A stretch of DNA of 64,000 nt from Nitrosomonas nitrosa (lineage in GTDB: Bacteria > Pseudomonadota > Gammaproteobacteria > Burkholderiales > Nitrosomonadaceae). A model generated the notes under the pieces. That model did no database searches, was not told the origin of the DNA, and worked only from the letters and a program-made list of their open reading frames with translations. The DNA is taken from assembly GCF_003051105.1 (NCBI RefSeq), contig NZ_QAOO01000006.1, positions 1-64,000 on the forward strand. Direction: 5' to 3'. The translations under genes were made by a program, and so were the position numbers. The first letter of the stretch is position 1; each line of letters starts with the position of its first letter. Positions 54,245-63,614 of the stretch are shown piece after piece.

Positions 54245-55015
54245 GTAGTGTATTTTAATTGAATACTATATTTTATGAAAGTACACTTTAACAAAATAAG
54301 TATTATAAGAATTTTATGCCGTTTCCGGGCTCGTTTATGCTTGGTTCGTTGATAGAACAATGCGATCATAGGTATATCGTTAATCGCACTGCTGCTATCC
54401 ACATAAAATTGGAATGACTGCAGCAACTTGCTAACGGCCATTTTTGACATCATTCTGAAGGCATCCAGTGGGTCATGTGGGCGATCACGACTGCGTCGAG
54501 GCGGTGAGGGTGAACACACAAAACGGATGTATTCTGGGTAGGAATGATATCTATCGGCATCGGGCACCCGTTATGGAGTTGATAGCGTCTGCCCCCAGAC
54601 CCCGGCTGGTTTGACGTTATGGGCCTCGCGTGAAGAAGCGTTGGGAGTCGTTTTCTGTTGTCAGGTCAACAGCTTGCTTGTTGGGTCTCCGCCACTTATC
54701 AAAAACCCGTGCCGCGGTATAGCCGTGCTACCCAGCGCCTACCGCTGATTGTTCACAATCAGGAGGATTTTTCCGTCAGCTGGAGAGTCTGAGCTGCTTG
54801 TGGGCATTTTAAATTACGTTTTATAGCTTTGCGTTCCCGCTCCACATCCTGCCGCTACAGAATATCACCTATTTGGCGGATGTTTCTGGAGACGATAGCC
54901 CGCTCGACATAACATTTAAAATCTTCAATGCCATGATCTGGCCATTTATCTAAACGAATTTAGTCAAGCTATAGGACTGCCTTTCAAGCCTTTTTCATGG
55001 GACAATCGACTTATC
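54245..55015. other. intergenic region with transposase debris
   Basis: Some 770 nt with no intact gene. It holds the transposase remnant at 54759-54959 and the perfect inverted repeat CTGATTGT/ACAATCAG (54745-54752, 54755-54762). A 108-codon ORF at 54241-54567 has no ribosome site or family and is not called. Confidence 0.45.
54759..54959 (-). pseudogene. C-terminal remnant of an IS transposase
   Basis: The minus strand reads IRLDKWPDHGIEDFKCYVERAI, then VSRNIRQIGDIL, a TAG stop, RQDVERERKAI and a TGA. The motif P-D-H-G-I-x-x-F-x-x-Y-V ... A-R-N-x-x-x-I-G matches the end of DDE transposases of the ISNCY/IS1202-like group, from memory. The internal stop and missing N-terminal three quarters make it a dead fragment. 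Confidence 0.5.
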
Positions 55016-55696
55016 ATGAAAAATACAGCTACCTTGGAATTACGCGGCATCAGTAAGACATACGGGAATGGACGGCAGGTGTTGTCCGATTTGTCGTATA
55101 CCCTAGCAGCAGGCGAATATGTGGCGATCATGGGGGATTCTGGTGTAGGGAAATCGACGCTTTTGAACTTGATCGCTGGCCTGGATGCACCTGATACAGG
55201 TGAAATATGGGTCGACGGTATTGCCTTGTCTGCGAACGATGACGATGCTGCCACTAGGCTGCGGCGGCGTCATTTTGGTTTCATCTTTCAAGCGTTTCAC
55301 GTGTTACCGCATTTGACCCTGTTGCAAAACGTTTCACTGCCGCTGCTGCTCAATCATTTACCACTCGATCGTGCCGAAACCATGTTGACCGCGGTTGGAC
55401 TGAAGGGGCGCGAGCAGGATTTTCCGCGCCAATTGTCGGGCGGAGAGTTGCAGCGTGTGGCGATTGCCCGTGCCTTGGTGCATCGCCCCCGTTTGATTCT
55501 GGCCGATGAGCCGACAGGCAATCTCGATCCGGATACCGCGCAGGAAATTCTGCAATTGATGCGTTCTGAAATCAAAGCCAACGGCGCTGCGGGTATTATC
55601 GTCACCCATTCGCAGGCAGCCGCCGCCACGGCCGATCGTATCCTGCTGCTGACCAAGGCTGGTTTGCAGCCGCTAGAGGGTGGATCAAACGCATGA
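55016..55696 (+). CDS. ABC transporter ATP-binding protein (LolD/YbbA type)
   Basis: A 226-residue ATPase: Walker [12 protein letters not shown] (about 39-49), signature [15 protein letters not shown], Walker [13 protein letters not shown], and the His loop [10 protein letters not shown]. This class powers MacB/LolCDE/FtsX-type machines that move lipoproteins or envelope factors without translocating a classic substrate. It overlaps the permease gene by 4 nt (ATGA). Confidence 0.92.
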   Translation: MKNTATLELRGISKTYGNGRQVLSDLSYTLAAGEYVAIMGDSGVGKSTLLNLIAGLDAPDTGEIWVDGIALSANDDDAATRLRRRHFGFIFQAFHVLPHLTLLQNVSLPLLLNHLPLDRAETMLTAVGLKGREQDFPRQLSGGELQRVAIARALVHRPRLILADEPTGNLDPDTAQEILQLMRSEIKANGAAGIIVTHSQAAAATADRILLLTKAGLQPLEGGSNA

Positions 55697-58242
55697 ACCG
55701 TAATTTGCTATTCCGCTGGCTCACGTTGGGCGAGTGGCAAGCGCATCGCTTGCAAATCGTGGTGTCGATCATTGCCATCATGCTGGGCATCGCCATGGGG
55801 TTTTCGATTCATCTGATCAATACCGCAGCGGTCAGTGAATTTTCAGCAGCCGTTAAAAGCCTCTCGGGTCAATCCGACTTTCAGGTACGCGCAACGCAAC
55901 CGACTTTCGATGAGATGCTCTATCCGAAATTGGCGCAACATGCGGGGGTGGCACAGGCCAGTCCGATACTGGAAATCCAGGCTGCTATTCCCGGTAAAGC
56001 GGATGAAATAAGAAACACCACCCTGAAAATTCTTGGGATCGACATGCTGCGAGCGATTACCGTGACGCCAGATTTGCTCGGCGTGCCCGCTGAAGACCGT
56101 CCCTTCGACATGCTGATGGAGGATGCTATTTTTCTGTCACCGGCAGCGATGGAATGGCTGGAAGTGAAGGAGGGCGATGCGTTGCCGCTGCGTCTCGGTA
56201 CGAAAACCGTGACATTGCGGGTAGCGGGCGGATTGGTCAGGGCCCATGCCGGGCAGCGTATCGCCGTCATGGATATTGGCGCGGCCCAATGGCATTTTGA
56301 CCATGTGGGCGTGTTGTCGCGCATCGACCTGAAGTTGAAGCAAGGTATTTCCCATGAGGGGTTCAAGGCGGCGTTGGAACGCGAATTACCCAACCACTAT
56401 TTGGTGATCGAAACAGCCGATCAGGAAAAACGTATTCATAACATGTCACGGGCATATCGGATCAACCTGAATGTACTGGCACTGGTCGCACTGTTTACCG
56501 GCACTTTCCTGGTATTTTCAGCACAGGTATTGTCTACGCTGAGGCGGCGTCCACAATTTGCGCTGCTGCGCGTACTCGGTCTGACACGCAAGCAAATCCT
56601 CTGGCAAATCCTGCGCGAAAGCAGCTTGCTCGGTATCGTGGGATCACTGCTAGGGCTTGGATTCGGCTATGTCTTGGCGGCGACTGCGCTGCGTGTGTTC
56701 AGTGGCGATCTCGGCGGGGGATTTTTTCCTGAGATTCAGCCGAGCGTGCAATTCGATCCGATGGCGGCATTACTCTTTTTTGCGCTAGGTGTGGGCGTGA
56801 CCTTGCTGGGTAGCTTGATGCCCGCTTGGGAAGCCGCACGGGCGCATCCCGCGCCTGCACTCAAATCAGGCAGCGAGGAGATCGCGCTGGCTGGATTACG
56901 TAAGCCTTGGCCTGCGTATAGCTGCTTGGTGTTGGCCGCTATATTGACGCAACTGCCGCCAGTTGCGGAGCTGCCTGTTTTTGGTTATTTCTCGGTAGCG
57001 CTGCTGATGATCGGGGGCATCCTCTGGATGCCATCGCTTGCATCGCTATTTTTTGCCTGGTTATTTAACGTGTTTAACCGATTGTCATCCGGTGCATTGG
57101 CTGGGTTAGCATTGGCTAGGCTGGCGAATGCGCCGCAGCAAGCAGCCATTGCGTTGAGCGGGGTGCTGGCAAGTTTCAGCCTGATGGTGGCGATGGCGAT
57201 CATGGTGGCGAGTTTCCGCATCTCGATCGAGGACTGGTTGACGCATATTTTGCCTGCCGATGTCTATGTGCGCACAGAAGTTCGCCAGGATGCAGTAGGC
57301 TTCTCGCCGCAGGAGCAACAAATGATTGCAAATGCGGCAGGGATCGAACGGATCGACTTCATACACTCATTACAGATTACCTTGGATCCGGCCCGGCCTA
57401 CCGTTACGCTGATCGCTCGACCGATCGATTTAGCCGACCCAGGCAATACCTTGCCCATGACCGATGACGTACTGGCCTCTGCTGAGTTGCCGTCCGATGC
57501 GATCCCCATCTGGGTATCGGAGGCGATGGTCGACCTGTATGATTATCAAGTGGGCAAGCGCGTGACTTTGCCATTGAGTGATGAGCCACAAGATTATATC
57601 GTTGCAGGCGTGTGGCGTGATTACGGGCGTCAGTTTGGCGCCATTCAAATACAATTGAGCGATTACCAGACCATAACAGGCGAATTGCGGGTCAATGAAG
57701 CCGCGCTTTGGCTACAACCCGATATGACGCCAACACGCTTCATTACCCTGATGAAAGCATTACCTTTTGGCGAAACGCTGACATTCTGGCAGCCTAACGA
57801 GATCCGTGCGATCAGCTTGAAAATTTTTGACCGCAGTTTTGCAGTCACCTATTTGCTCGAACTGATCGCAGTCGGTGTGGGCTTGCTTGGCGTGGCGGCC
57901 AGCTTCTCGGCGCAGGCATTGAGGCGGATCAAGGAATTTGGCATGCTGCGCCATATCGGCGTCACGCGCGGCCAGATTTATCGCATGCTGGCATTGGAAG
58001 GAGGATTATTGGCTGGTTTCGGTATCGGTATCGGCTTCTTATTGGGTAGCTGTATCAGCCTGATATTGATTTTCATCGTCAATCCACAGTCGTTTCACTG
58101 GACGATGCAACTCCATCTGCCATGGCAATGGCTGATCAGCATGGCGCTCGCCATGCTGATAGCGGCAGCGCTGACCGCATTGCTGGCCGGGCGGCAGGCG
58201 GTATCTGGGAATGTGGTGCGCGCTGTCAAAGAAGATTGGTAA
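55693..58242 (+). CDS. FtsX-type ABC permease
   Basis: An 849-residue inner-membrane protein. An N-terminal helix ([25 protein letters not shown]), a periplasmic domain, and two FtsX repeats of three helices ([19 protein letters not shown] ... and [38 protein letters not shown]) match the YbbP-like group. It pairs with the preceding ATPase and the following lipocalin-like protein, a combination that recurs in proteobacteria and implies an envelope-lipid function. Confidence 0.9.
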   Translation: MNRNLLFRWLTLGEWQAHRLQIVVSIIAIMLGIAMGFSIHLINTAAVSEFSAAVKSLSGQSDFQVRATQPTFDEMLYPKLAQHAGVAQASPILEIQAAIPGKADEIRNTTLKILGIDMLRAITVTPDLLGVPAEDRPFDMLMEDAIFLSPAAMEWLEVKEGDALPLRLGTKTVTLRVAGGLVRAHAGQRIAVMDIGAAQWHFDHVGVLSRIDLKLKQGISHEGFKAALERELPNHYLVIETADQEKRIHNMSRAYRINLNVLALVALFTGTFLVFSAQVLSTLRRRPQFALLRVLGLTRKQILWQILRESSLLGIVGSLLGLGFGYVLAATALRVFSGDLGGGFFPEIQPSVQFDPMAALLFFALGVGVTLLGSLMPAWEAARAHPAPALKSGSEEIALAGLRKPWPAYSCLVLAAILTQLPPVAELPVFGYFSVALLMIGGILWMPSLASLFFAWLFNVFNRLSSGALAGLALARLANAPQQAAIALSGVLASFSLMVAMAIMVASFRISIEDWLTHILPADVYVRTEVRQDAVGFSPQEQQMIANAAGIERIDFIHSLQITLDPARPTVTLIARPIDLADPGNTLPMTDDVLASAELPSDAIPIWVSEAMVDLYDYQVGKRVTLPLSDEPQDYIVAGVWRDYGRQFGAIQIQLSDYQTITGELRVNEAALWLQPDMTPTRFITLMKALPFGETLTFWQPNEIRAISLKIFDRSFAVTYLLELIAVGVGLLGVAASFSAQALRRIKEFGMLRHIGVTRGQIYRMLALEGGLLAGFGIGIGFLLGSCISLILIFIVNPQSFHWTMQLHLPWQWLISMALAMLIAAALTALLAGRQAVSGNVVRAVKEDW

Positions 58243-58254
58243 GGAGAATTCGTG

Positions 58255-59322
58255 ATGCATAAGCTGTTCATGCTATTGATAGCGCTGACCACACTGGGGG
58301 TGTCGAACGCCGCGCCACCGGAATTTACGCCGGTCACACCCAGGCCGCTGGTGTTTCCGGAGGATTTTGGCTCACATGAGGTTTTCCGCATTGAGTGGTG
58401 GTATGTGACCGGTTGGCTAGAAACCTCCGATCAGCAGCCCTTGGGTTTTCAAGTGACCTTTTTTCGTTCTGCTACCAGTCACGATGAGGATAATCCAAGC
58501 CGTTTCGCACCAAAACGGTTGATCGTCGGGCATGCGGCGCTGTCCGATCCGAAGGTCAGCAAACTATTGCACGCGGAAAAGAGCGCACGTGAGGGCTTCG
58601 GCCTCGCTTATGCCAAAGCGGGCGATACCGATGTGAAGCTCGATGACTGGTATTTCGTCCGGCAAGCCGATGGTCGCTATCGTACCTATACCGAAGGGGA
58701 AGATTTTACCCTGGAACTCACGTTGACACCGTCGCAGCCCCTCATGCTGCAGGATTTGGAAGGCTTCTCGCGCAAGGGGCCCAAGCCGGAACAAGCGAGT
58801 TATTACTATAGTGAACCGCATTTGCAAGTGAGCGGCACCGTGACGCGCGAGGGTAAGAATCTGCCGGTGAAGGGCAGCGCCTGGCTCGATCATGAATGGT
58901 CGAGTGAGCTCCTGCATGAGAACGCGGTGGGATGGGATTGGGCCAGCGCCAATCTCGACGATGGCTCGGCGCTGATGGTGTTTCAGATTCGCGGCAAGGA
59001 CGGTCAGAAGGTCTGGGCACATGCCGGTTTGCGTGATGCTTCTGGAAATATGACGATTTTCTCACCCGATGAGATCAGCTTTCACCCTATCCGCACCTGG
59101 CGCTCCCCACACACTGACGCGGAATACCCAGTCGAAATGCGCATCAAGATCAAGGATGTCGAATGGGTGTTGACGCCGCTGATGGACGATCAGGAACTCG
59201 ATTCGCGCCAATCGACCAATGCCGTGTACTGGGAAGGTGCGGTTACTTTCACGCGCGATGGCCAACCGGCGGGACGCGGCTACCTCGAACTGACCGGCTA
59301 TTTTAGGGCATTGTCATTGTGA
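58255..59322 (+). CDS. AttH/CrtC-like lipocalin-fold exported protein
   Basis: A 355-residue protein with a signal peptide (HKLFMLLIALTTLGVSNA). The AttH/CrtC family hallmarks are RIEWWYVTGWLE, LDHEWSSELL and VGWDWASANLDDGSALMVFQ. CrtC itself hydrates carotenoids, but members next to ABC genes are of unknown role. ATG 58255 is preferred to the adjacent GTG 58252; AAGGAG lies 8 nt upstream. Third gene of the ABC operon, 12 nt after the permease. Confidence 0.88.
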   Translation: MHKLFMLLIALTTLGVSNAAPPEFTPVTPRPLVFPEDFGSHEVFRIEWWYVTGWLETSDQQPLGFQVTFFRSATSHDEDNPSRFAPKRLIVGHAALSDPKVSKLLHAEKSAREGFGLAYAKAGDTDVKLDDWYFVRQADGRYRTYTEGEDFTLELTLTPSQPLMLQDLEGFSRKGPKPEQASYYYSEPHLQVSGTVTREGKNLPVKGSAWLDHEWSSELLHENAVGWDWASANLDDGSALMVFQIRGKDGQKVWAHAGLRDASGNMTIFSPDEISFHPIRTWRSPHTDAEYPVEMRIKIKDVEWVLTPLMDDQELDSRQSTNAVYWEGAVTFTRDGQPAGRGYLELTGYFRALSL

Positions 59323-59337
59323 CAAGCAGGCAAGTGG

Positions 59338-61632
59338 ATGAAACTCTCTGACAACGAAATCCGCGATATCACGCTGTGCCTGGAGGCGGGCAAGCCATTG
59401 CCGGATAAATACCGTTTCCTGCTGTTCGAGGACAAGCGCGAAGTAGAGCTGGTGTGGAACGGCAAGACCAATGAAGTGTGCAACATCGTGCTCCCCTTCC
59501 AGACCATCGAACAAGTCGACGAACCGCGCGCGGAAAAGTCATCGGATACCGCTTTGCAACCGAGCCTGTTCGATATCGACAACCGCGGGCGGCAGCTCAA
59601 GGGCTGGACCAACAAGCTGATCTGGGGCGATAACAAGCTGATTTTGTCCTCACTCAAGAATGGGCCGTTACGTGAAGAAATCGAAAAGCAGGGCGGCCTC
59701 AAACTGATCTACATCGATCCCCCGTTTGACGTTGGTGCCGATTTCTCGATGGATATCGAAATCGGTGGCGACACGTTCACCAAGAAACCCAACATCCTCG
59801 AAGAAATCGCTTACCGTGATACCTGGGGCAAAGGGGCGGATTCCTTCATTGCGATGATCTATGAGCGACTGGTGCTGATGCGCGACTTGCTGGCGGAAGA
59901 TGGCAGCATTTATGTGCATTGTGATTGGCGGGTGAATAGTTATATTCGTCTTGTAATGGATGAAGTATTTGGTAAGGAGAAATTGCTCAATCAGATTATT
60001 TGGAAGCGAATTTTTTCACATAGTGGTGGAAAAAAATTTGGAATCGTTGATGACACAATTCTCTTATACATAAAATCTGATTCATTTATATTTAACAAGC
60101 AGACCAAGCCACATAGTGATTCTTATATCAAATCACACTATGGAAATGTGGATGAAGATGGACGAAGATATCGCTTAGTTACACTCTCGGCAAAAGGCTC
60201 AGGCCCAGCTCGTCAGTTTGGAGAAAGAACCATCGCTCCTCCTAAAGGACGTCATTGGGCGTGGACGCAAGAGAGAATTAATGAGGGATTAGCTAGTGGA
60301 AAGATAGTCTTTGCATCTACAGGTCAACCAAATATCAAACAATATTTAGATGACACTGAGGGAACAGTAATTCAAACGATTTGGGACGATTTGCCAGGCG
60401 TAAATCCAGTTTCATCAGAGTTGGTTAGTTATCCTACGCAAAAATCAGAAGCCCTGCTCGAACGCATCATCAAAGCTTCCAGCAACGAAGATGATCTGGT
60501 CGCCGATTTCTTCTGCGGTTCCGGCACCACGGCGGCGGTGGCGGAAAAACTCGGGCGCAAATGGATCGCTTCCGATCTCGGTAAATTCGCCCTCCACACC
60601 ACGCGCAAGCGCATGATCGGCGTACAGCGCCAGCTCAAAGCGGAGGGCAAGGATTACCGCGCGTTTGAGATCCTCAATCTCGGTAAATACGAGCGTCAAC
60701 ATTACATTGGCGTCAATCCCGATCTGCGCGAGGAACAGAAACAACAGCAGCTTGCCGCCAAGGAGGCTGCGTTCCTCGATCTAATTCTGCGCGCCTACCG
60801 GGCGGAGAAAGTGACGCAATTTGCCTGTTTCCACGGCAAGAAAGTCGGGCGGCTGGTGGCGGTGGGGCCGGTGAATTTGCCGGTGACACGATTATTCGTT
60901 GAAGAGATCATCCTGGAATGCCGCAAGCAGCATATCACCAAGGTGGATATCCTCGGCTTCGAGTTCGAGATGGGCTTGTTTCCCAATGTGCTGGATGAAG
61001 CCCGCGCCAAGGGCATCGACATCGCCCCCAAATACATCCCGGCCGAGGTGTTTGACAAGCGTGCGGTGGAAAAGAATCAGGTGGTGTTTCATGATGTATC
61101 GTTTATCGAAGTCAAGCCGCATATCAAGGGCAATACCCTCGCCGTCGAGCTGACAGATTTTTCGGTGTTTTATGCGCAGGATTCGATTGCCTATGCCGAA
61201 GCAACCCTCAAGGACAAACAGAGCAAAATCGTAGTGGAGAAGGGGCAGATCGTAAAAGTGAGCAGGGACAAGGACGGCGTGATCACCCGCGAGCAACTGA
61301 CCCGGCACTGGACCGATTGGATCGATTACTGGTCGGTGGATTTCGATTTCGAGAACAAACGTGAAATTATCCGGGTCAGAAAATTTCCCCCTGGCCAAGG
61401 TGCATTGGAAGGGATGGAGCCACCACAGTTGACATTGGATGAATACGAAGAGGTCTGGACGGGAGATTACGTCTTCGAAAATGAGTGGCAAAGTTTTCGC
61501 ACCAAGAAAGACCGTTCGCTGGAATTGATCAGCGTATTTCATGAAGTCATGCCCGGTCGGCGCAAGATCGCAGTGAAGGTGGTGGATATTTTTGGCAATG
61601 ACACTATGACCATCGTGGAGGTGAGGGTGTGA
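59338..61632 (+). CDS. mod: type III-like restriction system DNA methyltransferase
   Basis: A 764-residue beta-class N6-adenine methyltransferase. Motif IV YIDPPFDVG (Asp127-Phe130) precedes motif I DFFCGSGTTAAVAEKLG (about 388-404), with the target-recognition region in between. The segment encoding about residues 198-370 (59930-60450) is strikingly AT-rich compared with both sides, a sign of recognition-domain exchange. The C-terminal 300 residues (after about 460) are a long extra region typical of Mod proteins that pair with a Res helicase-nuclease. It is followed without a gap by the GHKL ATPase gene. Confidence 0.92.
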   Translation: MKLSDNEIRDITLCLEAGKPLPDKYRFLLFEDKREVELVWNGKTNEVCNIVLPFQTIEQVDEPRAEKSSDTALQPSLFDIDNRGRQLKGWTNKLIWGDNKLILSSLKNGPLREEIEKQGGLKLIYIDPPFDVGADFSMDIEIGGDTFTKKPNILEEIAYRDTWGKGADSFIAMIYERLVLMRDLLAEDGSIYVHCDWRVNSYIRLVMDEVFGKEKLLNQIIWKRIFSHSGGKKFGIVDDTILLYIKSDSFIFNKQTKPHSDSYIKSHYGNVDEDGRRYRLVTLSAKGSGPARQFGERTIAPPKGRHWAWTQERINEGLASGKIVFASTGQPNIKQYLDDTEGTVIQTIWDDLPGVNPVSSELVSYPTQKSEALLERIIKASSNEDDLVADFFCGSGTTAAVAEKLGRKWIASDLGKFALHTTRKRMIGVQRQLKAEGKDYRAFEILNLGKYERQHYIGVNPDLREEQKQQQLAAKEAAFLDLILRAYRAEKVTQFACFHGKKVGRLVAVGPVNLPVTRLFVEEIILECRKQHITKVDILGFEFEMGLFPNVLDEARAKGIDIAPKYIPAEVFDKRAVEKNQVVFHDVSFIEVKPHIKGNTLAVELTDFSVFYAQDSIAYAEATLKDKQSKIVVEKGQIVKVSRDKDGVITREQLTRHWTDWIDYWSVDFDFENKREIIRVRKFPPGQGALEGMEPPQLTLDEYEEVWTGDYVFENEWQSFRTKKDRSLELISVFHEVMPGRRKIAVKVVDIFGNDTMTIVEVRV

Positions 61633-62501
61633 AGTTTTTACTTCCAGAGATTCGGCATGATCTGAAAGGATTCCAATCATTAGTCAGCTTAGAAGCTGAA
61701 ACAAAAGATTGCATCTTTGATGAAATTGATATCGACATGATTGCAACCTCTTGGTTTGATGCTGATATGTGTGCTGCATTTGGAGCAATTCTCTATCGTC
61801 TTGGGGAGAATTTGAATACAATCAGGCTGATTAACGTTTGTACCAGTGTCGAAAAGATTCTGTCCAAAAATGGTTTTCTCAGTCATTATGGCCGAGAAAA
61901 AGTACCTGACCGTTGGGGAACAACTATTCCCTACCGGCGATTCGATGTAAAGGATGATCGCTATTTTGCGGACTATATCGAGAACGAACTGATTCATCGC
62001 GCAGAAATGCCAATTATGTCGCCCGGGTTGCTGAAGAAGTTTCGTGAAAGTATTTTTGAAATTTTTAGTAATGCGGTGCTGCATTCGCGTACTGACTTGG
62101 GAATCTTTAGTTGTGGTCAATTTTATCCTGCGCGGCAACGGCTTGATTTCTCAGTAACTGATCTAGGTGTAGGAATGCGCCAAAATATACAAGACCATAC
62201 AGGACTGATCCTTTCAGCAGAGGCTGCAATTCAATGGACAACTGAGGGGCGAAACACAACTAAGAATGGTCCGGTACCAGGCGGGTTAGGGCTTAAGTTG
62301 CTCAGAGAGTTTATTGATTTGAATGGTGGTTGTATTCAGATTGTGTCGGACGCGGGCTATTGGCGGCGTGAAAATAGAGAAACTATCACTAGGCCATTAA
62401 ATTACTCATTTCCCGGCACAGTGGTTACTGTTGAAATCAATACAGCCGATACAAATTCATATAAGCTTGTTTCTGAGCCAGCCACGACAGATATTTTTTG
62501 A
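61629..62501 (+). CDS. STAS-like plus GHKL (HATPase) domain protein
   Basis: A 290-residue protein. Residues about 28-95 look like a STAS-type fold (DEIDIDMIATSWFDADMCAAFGAIL). The C-terminal GHKL ATPase shows the N box ESIFEIFSNAVLHS (Glu144, Asn148), the G1 box TDLGVGM (Asp178) and the G2 box GGLGLKLL (218-225). This resembles anti-sigma/partner-switch kinases rather than sensor kinases, as there is no His-phosphorylation domain. The GTG start overlaps the mod stop (GTGA), so it is translationally coupled to mod. The coding DNA is AT-richer than mod's C terminus. It forms a cassette with the STAS-like and PIN genes. Confidence 0.8.
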   Translation: MKFLLPEIRHDLKGFQSLVSLEAETKDCIFDEIDIDMIATSWFDADMCAAFGAILYRLGENLNTIRLINVCTSVEKILSKNGFLSHYGREKVPDRWGTTIPYRRFDVKDDRYFADYIENELIHRAEMPIMSPGLLKKFRESIFEIFSNAVLHSRTDLGIFSCGQFYPARQRLDFSVTDLGVGMRQNIQDHTGLILSAEAAIQWTTEGRNTTKNGPVPGGLGLKLLREFIDLNGGCIQIVSDAGYWRRENRETITRPLNYSFPGTVVTVEINTADTNSYKLVSEPATTDIF

Positions 62502-62511
62502 GGTAGTTATT

Positions 62512-62874
62512 ATGAAGAAAGAATTAACAATATCTATATTCGAGGTTGTAGGCAGTCCTTTGTGTGTGGCCTCCAGCGATGGGCAGAAAATTTATGATCG
62601 CTTATCTGCAGCGTTTAAAGACGGCAGGAGTGCGATCCTCTCATTCCATAATGTTTCAACTCTGACCTCGGCGTTTTTGAATGCTGCTATCGGTCAATTA
62701 TACGGTGAGTTTAACGAAGAGCAAATTCGTGCCTTGCTTAAAGTGAAGGATATGGAACCGGACGATCTTGCACTGCTTAAGCGTGTGGTTGAAACAGCCA
62801 AGCAATATTTCAAGAATCCACAGAGATTCGATCAAGCAATTCAGGATACACTGGGGGATGAAGGCAATGGTTAG
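62512..62874 (+). CDS. DUF4325 STAS-like protein
   Basis: A 120-residue protein with the DUF4325 pattern: a strand, then S-D-G-Q-K-I-Y-D-R-L, then ILSFHNVSTLTSAFLNAAIGQLYGEF (the STAS-like core, with Ser/Thr pair), and KVKDMEPDDLALLKRVV. DUF4325 proteins often accompany GHKL ATPases, like anti-anti-sigma factors with their kinases. ATG 62512 has GAGG 9 nt upstream; the longer ORF from 62431 lies within the ATPase gene. It starts 10 nt after the ATPase stop. Confidence 0.8.
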   Translation: MKKELTISIFEVVGSPLCVASSDGQKIYDRLSAAFKDGRSAILSFHNVSTLTSAFLNAAIGQLYGEFNEEQIRALLKVKDMEPDDLALLKRVVETAKQYFKNPQRFDQAIQDTLGDEGNG

Positions 62875-63406
62875 TAAGGCTTTGTCGGTAGCCAATTACA
62901 ATTTTACACCAGACGATGAGCTATTGCTGGATACGAATATCTGGTTGTTTATCTATGGTCCGCAAAAACCAGAGGATGCGAGAGTGATGATCTATTCGCA
63001 AGCATTCGCAAAAATTCTGGCTGCGCATTGCAAAATTTATATTGATGTACTGATAGTTTCTGAATTCATAAATACCTATGCCCGCATTAAATGGGATGTG
63101 CTGGGTAAACCACACAAGGATTTCAAGAAATTTCGAAAATGCCAGGATTTCAAGCCATTAGCGCGGGATATTGCTGACGATGTAAAGCGTGTACTCAGTC
63201 ACTGCACACGAATCGAAAACAAATTTAATACATTGGATGTCAATGAATTGGTTGCAGAGTATGCTGCAGGAGATGTCGATTTCAACGACCAGATTATTGT
63301 GGCGATGTGCAAGGAATGGAGATTCAAGCTCCTCACTCATGACAGTGATTTTTGTAATCAGGGAATTCCGGTTGTGACAGCAAATCAACGATTACTATCA
63401 TCATGA
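62867..63406 (+). CDS. PIN-domain nuclease
   Basis: A 179-residue PIN protein. The acidic site is complete: Asp22 (LLLDTNIWLFIYG), Glu66 (LIVSEFINTYARI), Asp138/Asp141 (DVDFNDQIIVAM) and Asp159/Asp161 (THDSDF). PIN proteins are Mg-dependent RNases, often toxins. The ATG overlaps the DUF4325 stop (ATGGTTAG); no separate antitoxin is visible, so the ATPase/STAS pair may control it. The alternative start 62858 has GGGG upstream. Confidence 0.85.
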   Translation: MVSKALSVANYNFTPDDELLLDTNIWLFIYGPQKPEDARVMIYSQAFAKILAAHCKIYIDVLIVSEFINTYARIKWDVLGKPHKDFKKFRKCQDFKPLARDIADDVKRVLSHCTRIENKFNTLDVNELVAEYAAGDVDFNDQIIVAMCKEWRFKLLTHDSDFCNQGIPVVTANQRLLSS

Positions 63407-63434
63407 GTAATTATTTTATTCGCAACTATTAGGT

Positions 63435-63605
63435 ATGACTGAGATTCAACGACTAGCACAGCAAGCCAGAGAGGTATTGCAGCGTGCAGTTGCCGAGGCA
63501 TTGGACAAGAAGCGGCGTTTGGGGCAATACGCGGTTATTTATCAGAATGGCAAGCTCGTGCGTCTGGAGCCGGAACAAATTGCCGAGCACCTAAGAAAAC
63601 ATTGA
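63435..63605 (+). CDS. small protein upstream of res, 56 residues
   Basis: A 56-codon ORF: MTEIQRLAQQAREVLQRAVA, EALDKKRRLGQYAVIYQNGK, LVRLEPEQIAEHLRKH. It looks helical at both ends with a central beta hairpin (GQYAVIYQNGKLVRLEP). The base composition returns to the GC-richer type of mod and res, unlike the preceding cassette. It ends 9 nt before the res start, so it is likely part of the ancestral restriction operon. Family unknown to me. Confidence 0.7.
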   Translation: MTEIQRLAQQAREVLQRAVAEALDKKRRLGQYAVIYQNGKLVRLEPEQIAEHLRKH

Positions 63606-63614
63606 GTACTGAGC

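Noticed and set aside
54241..54567. 108-codon ORF on the minus strand upstream of the DUF4143 ATPase
   Set aside because: No ribosome site, no recognisable family, and it reads across an AT-rich promoter-like region; possible debris only.
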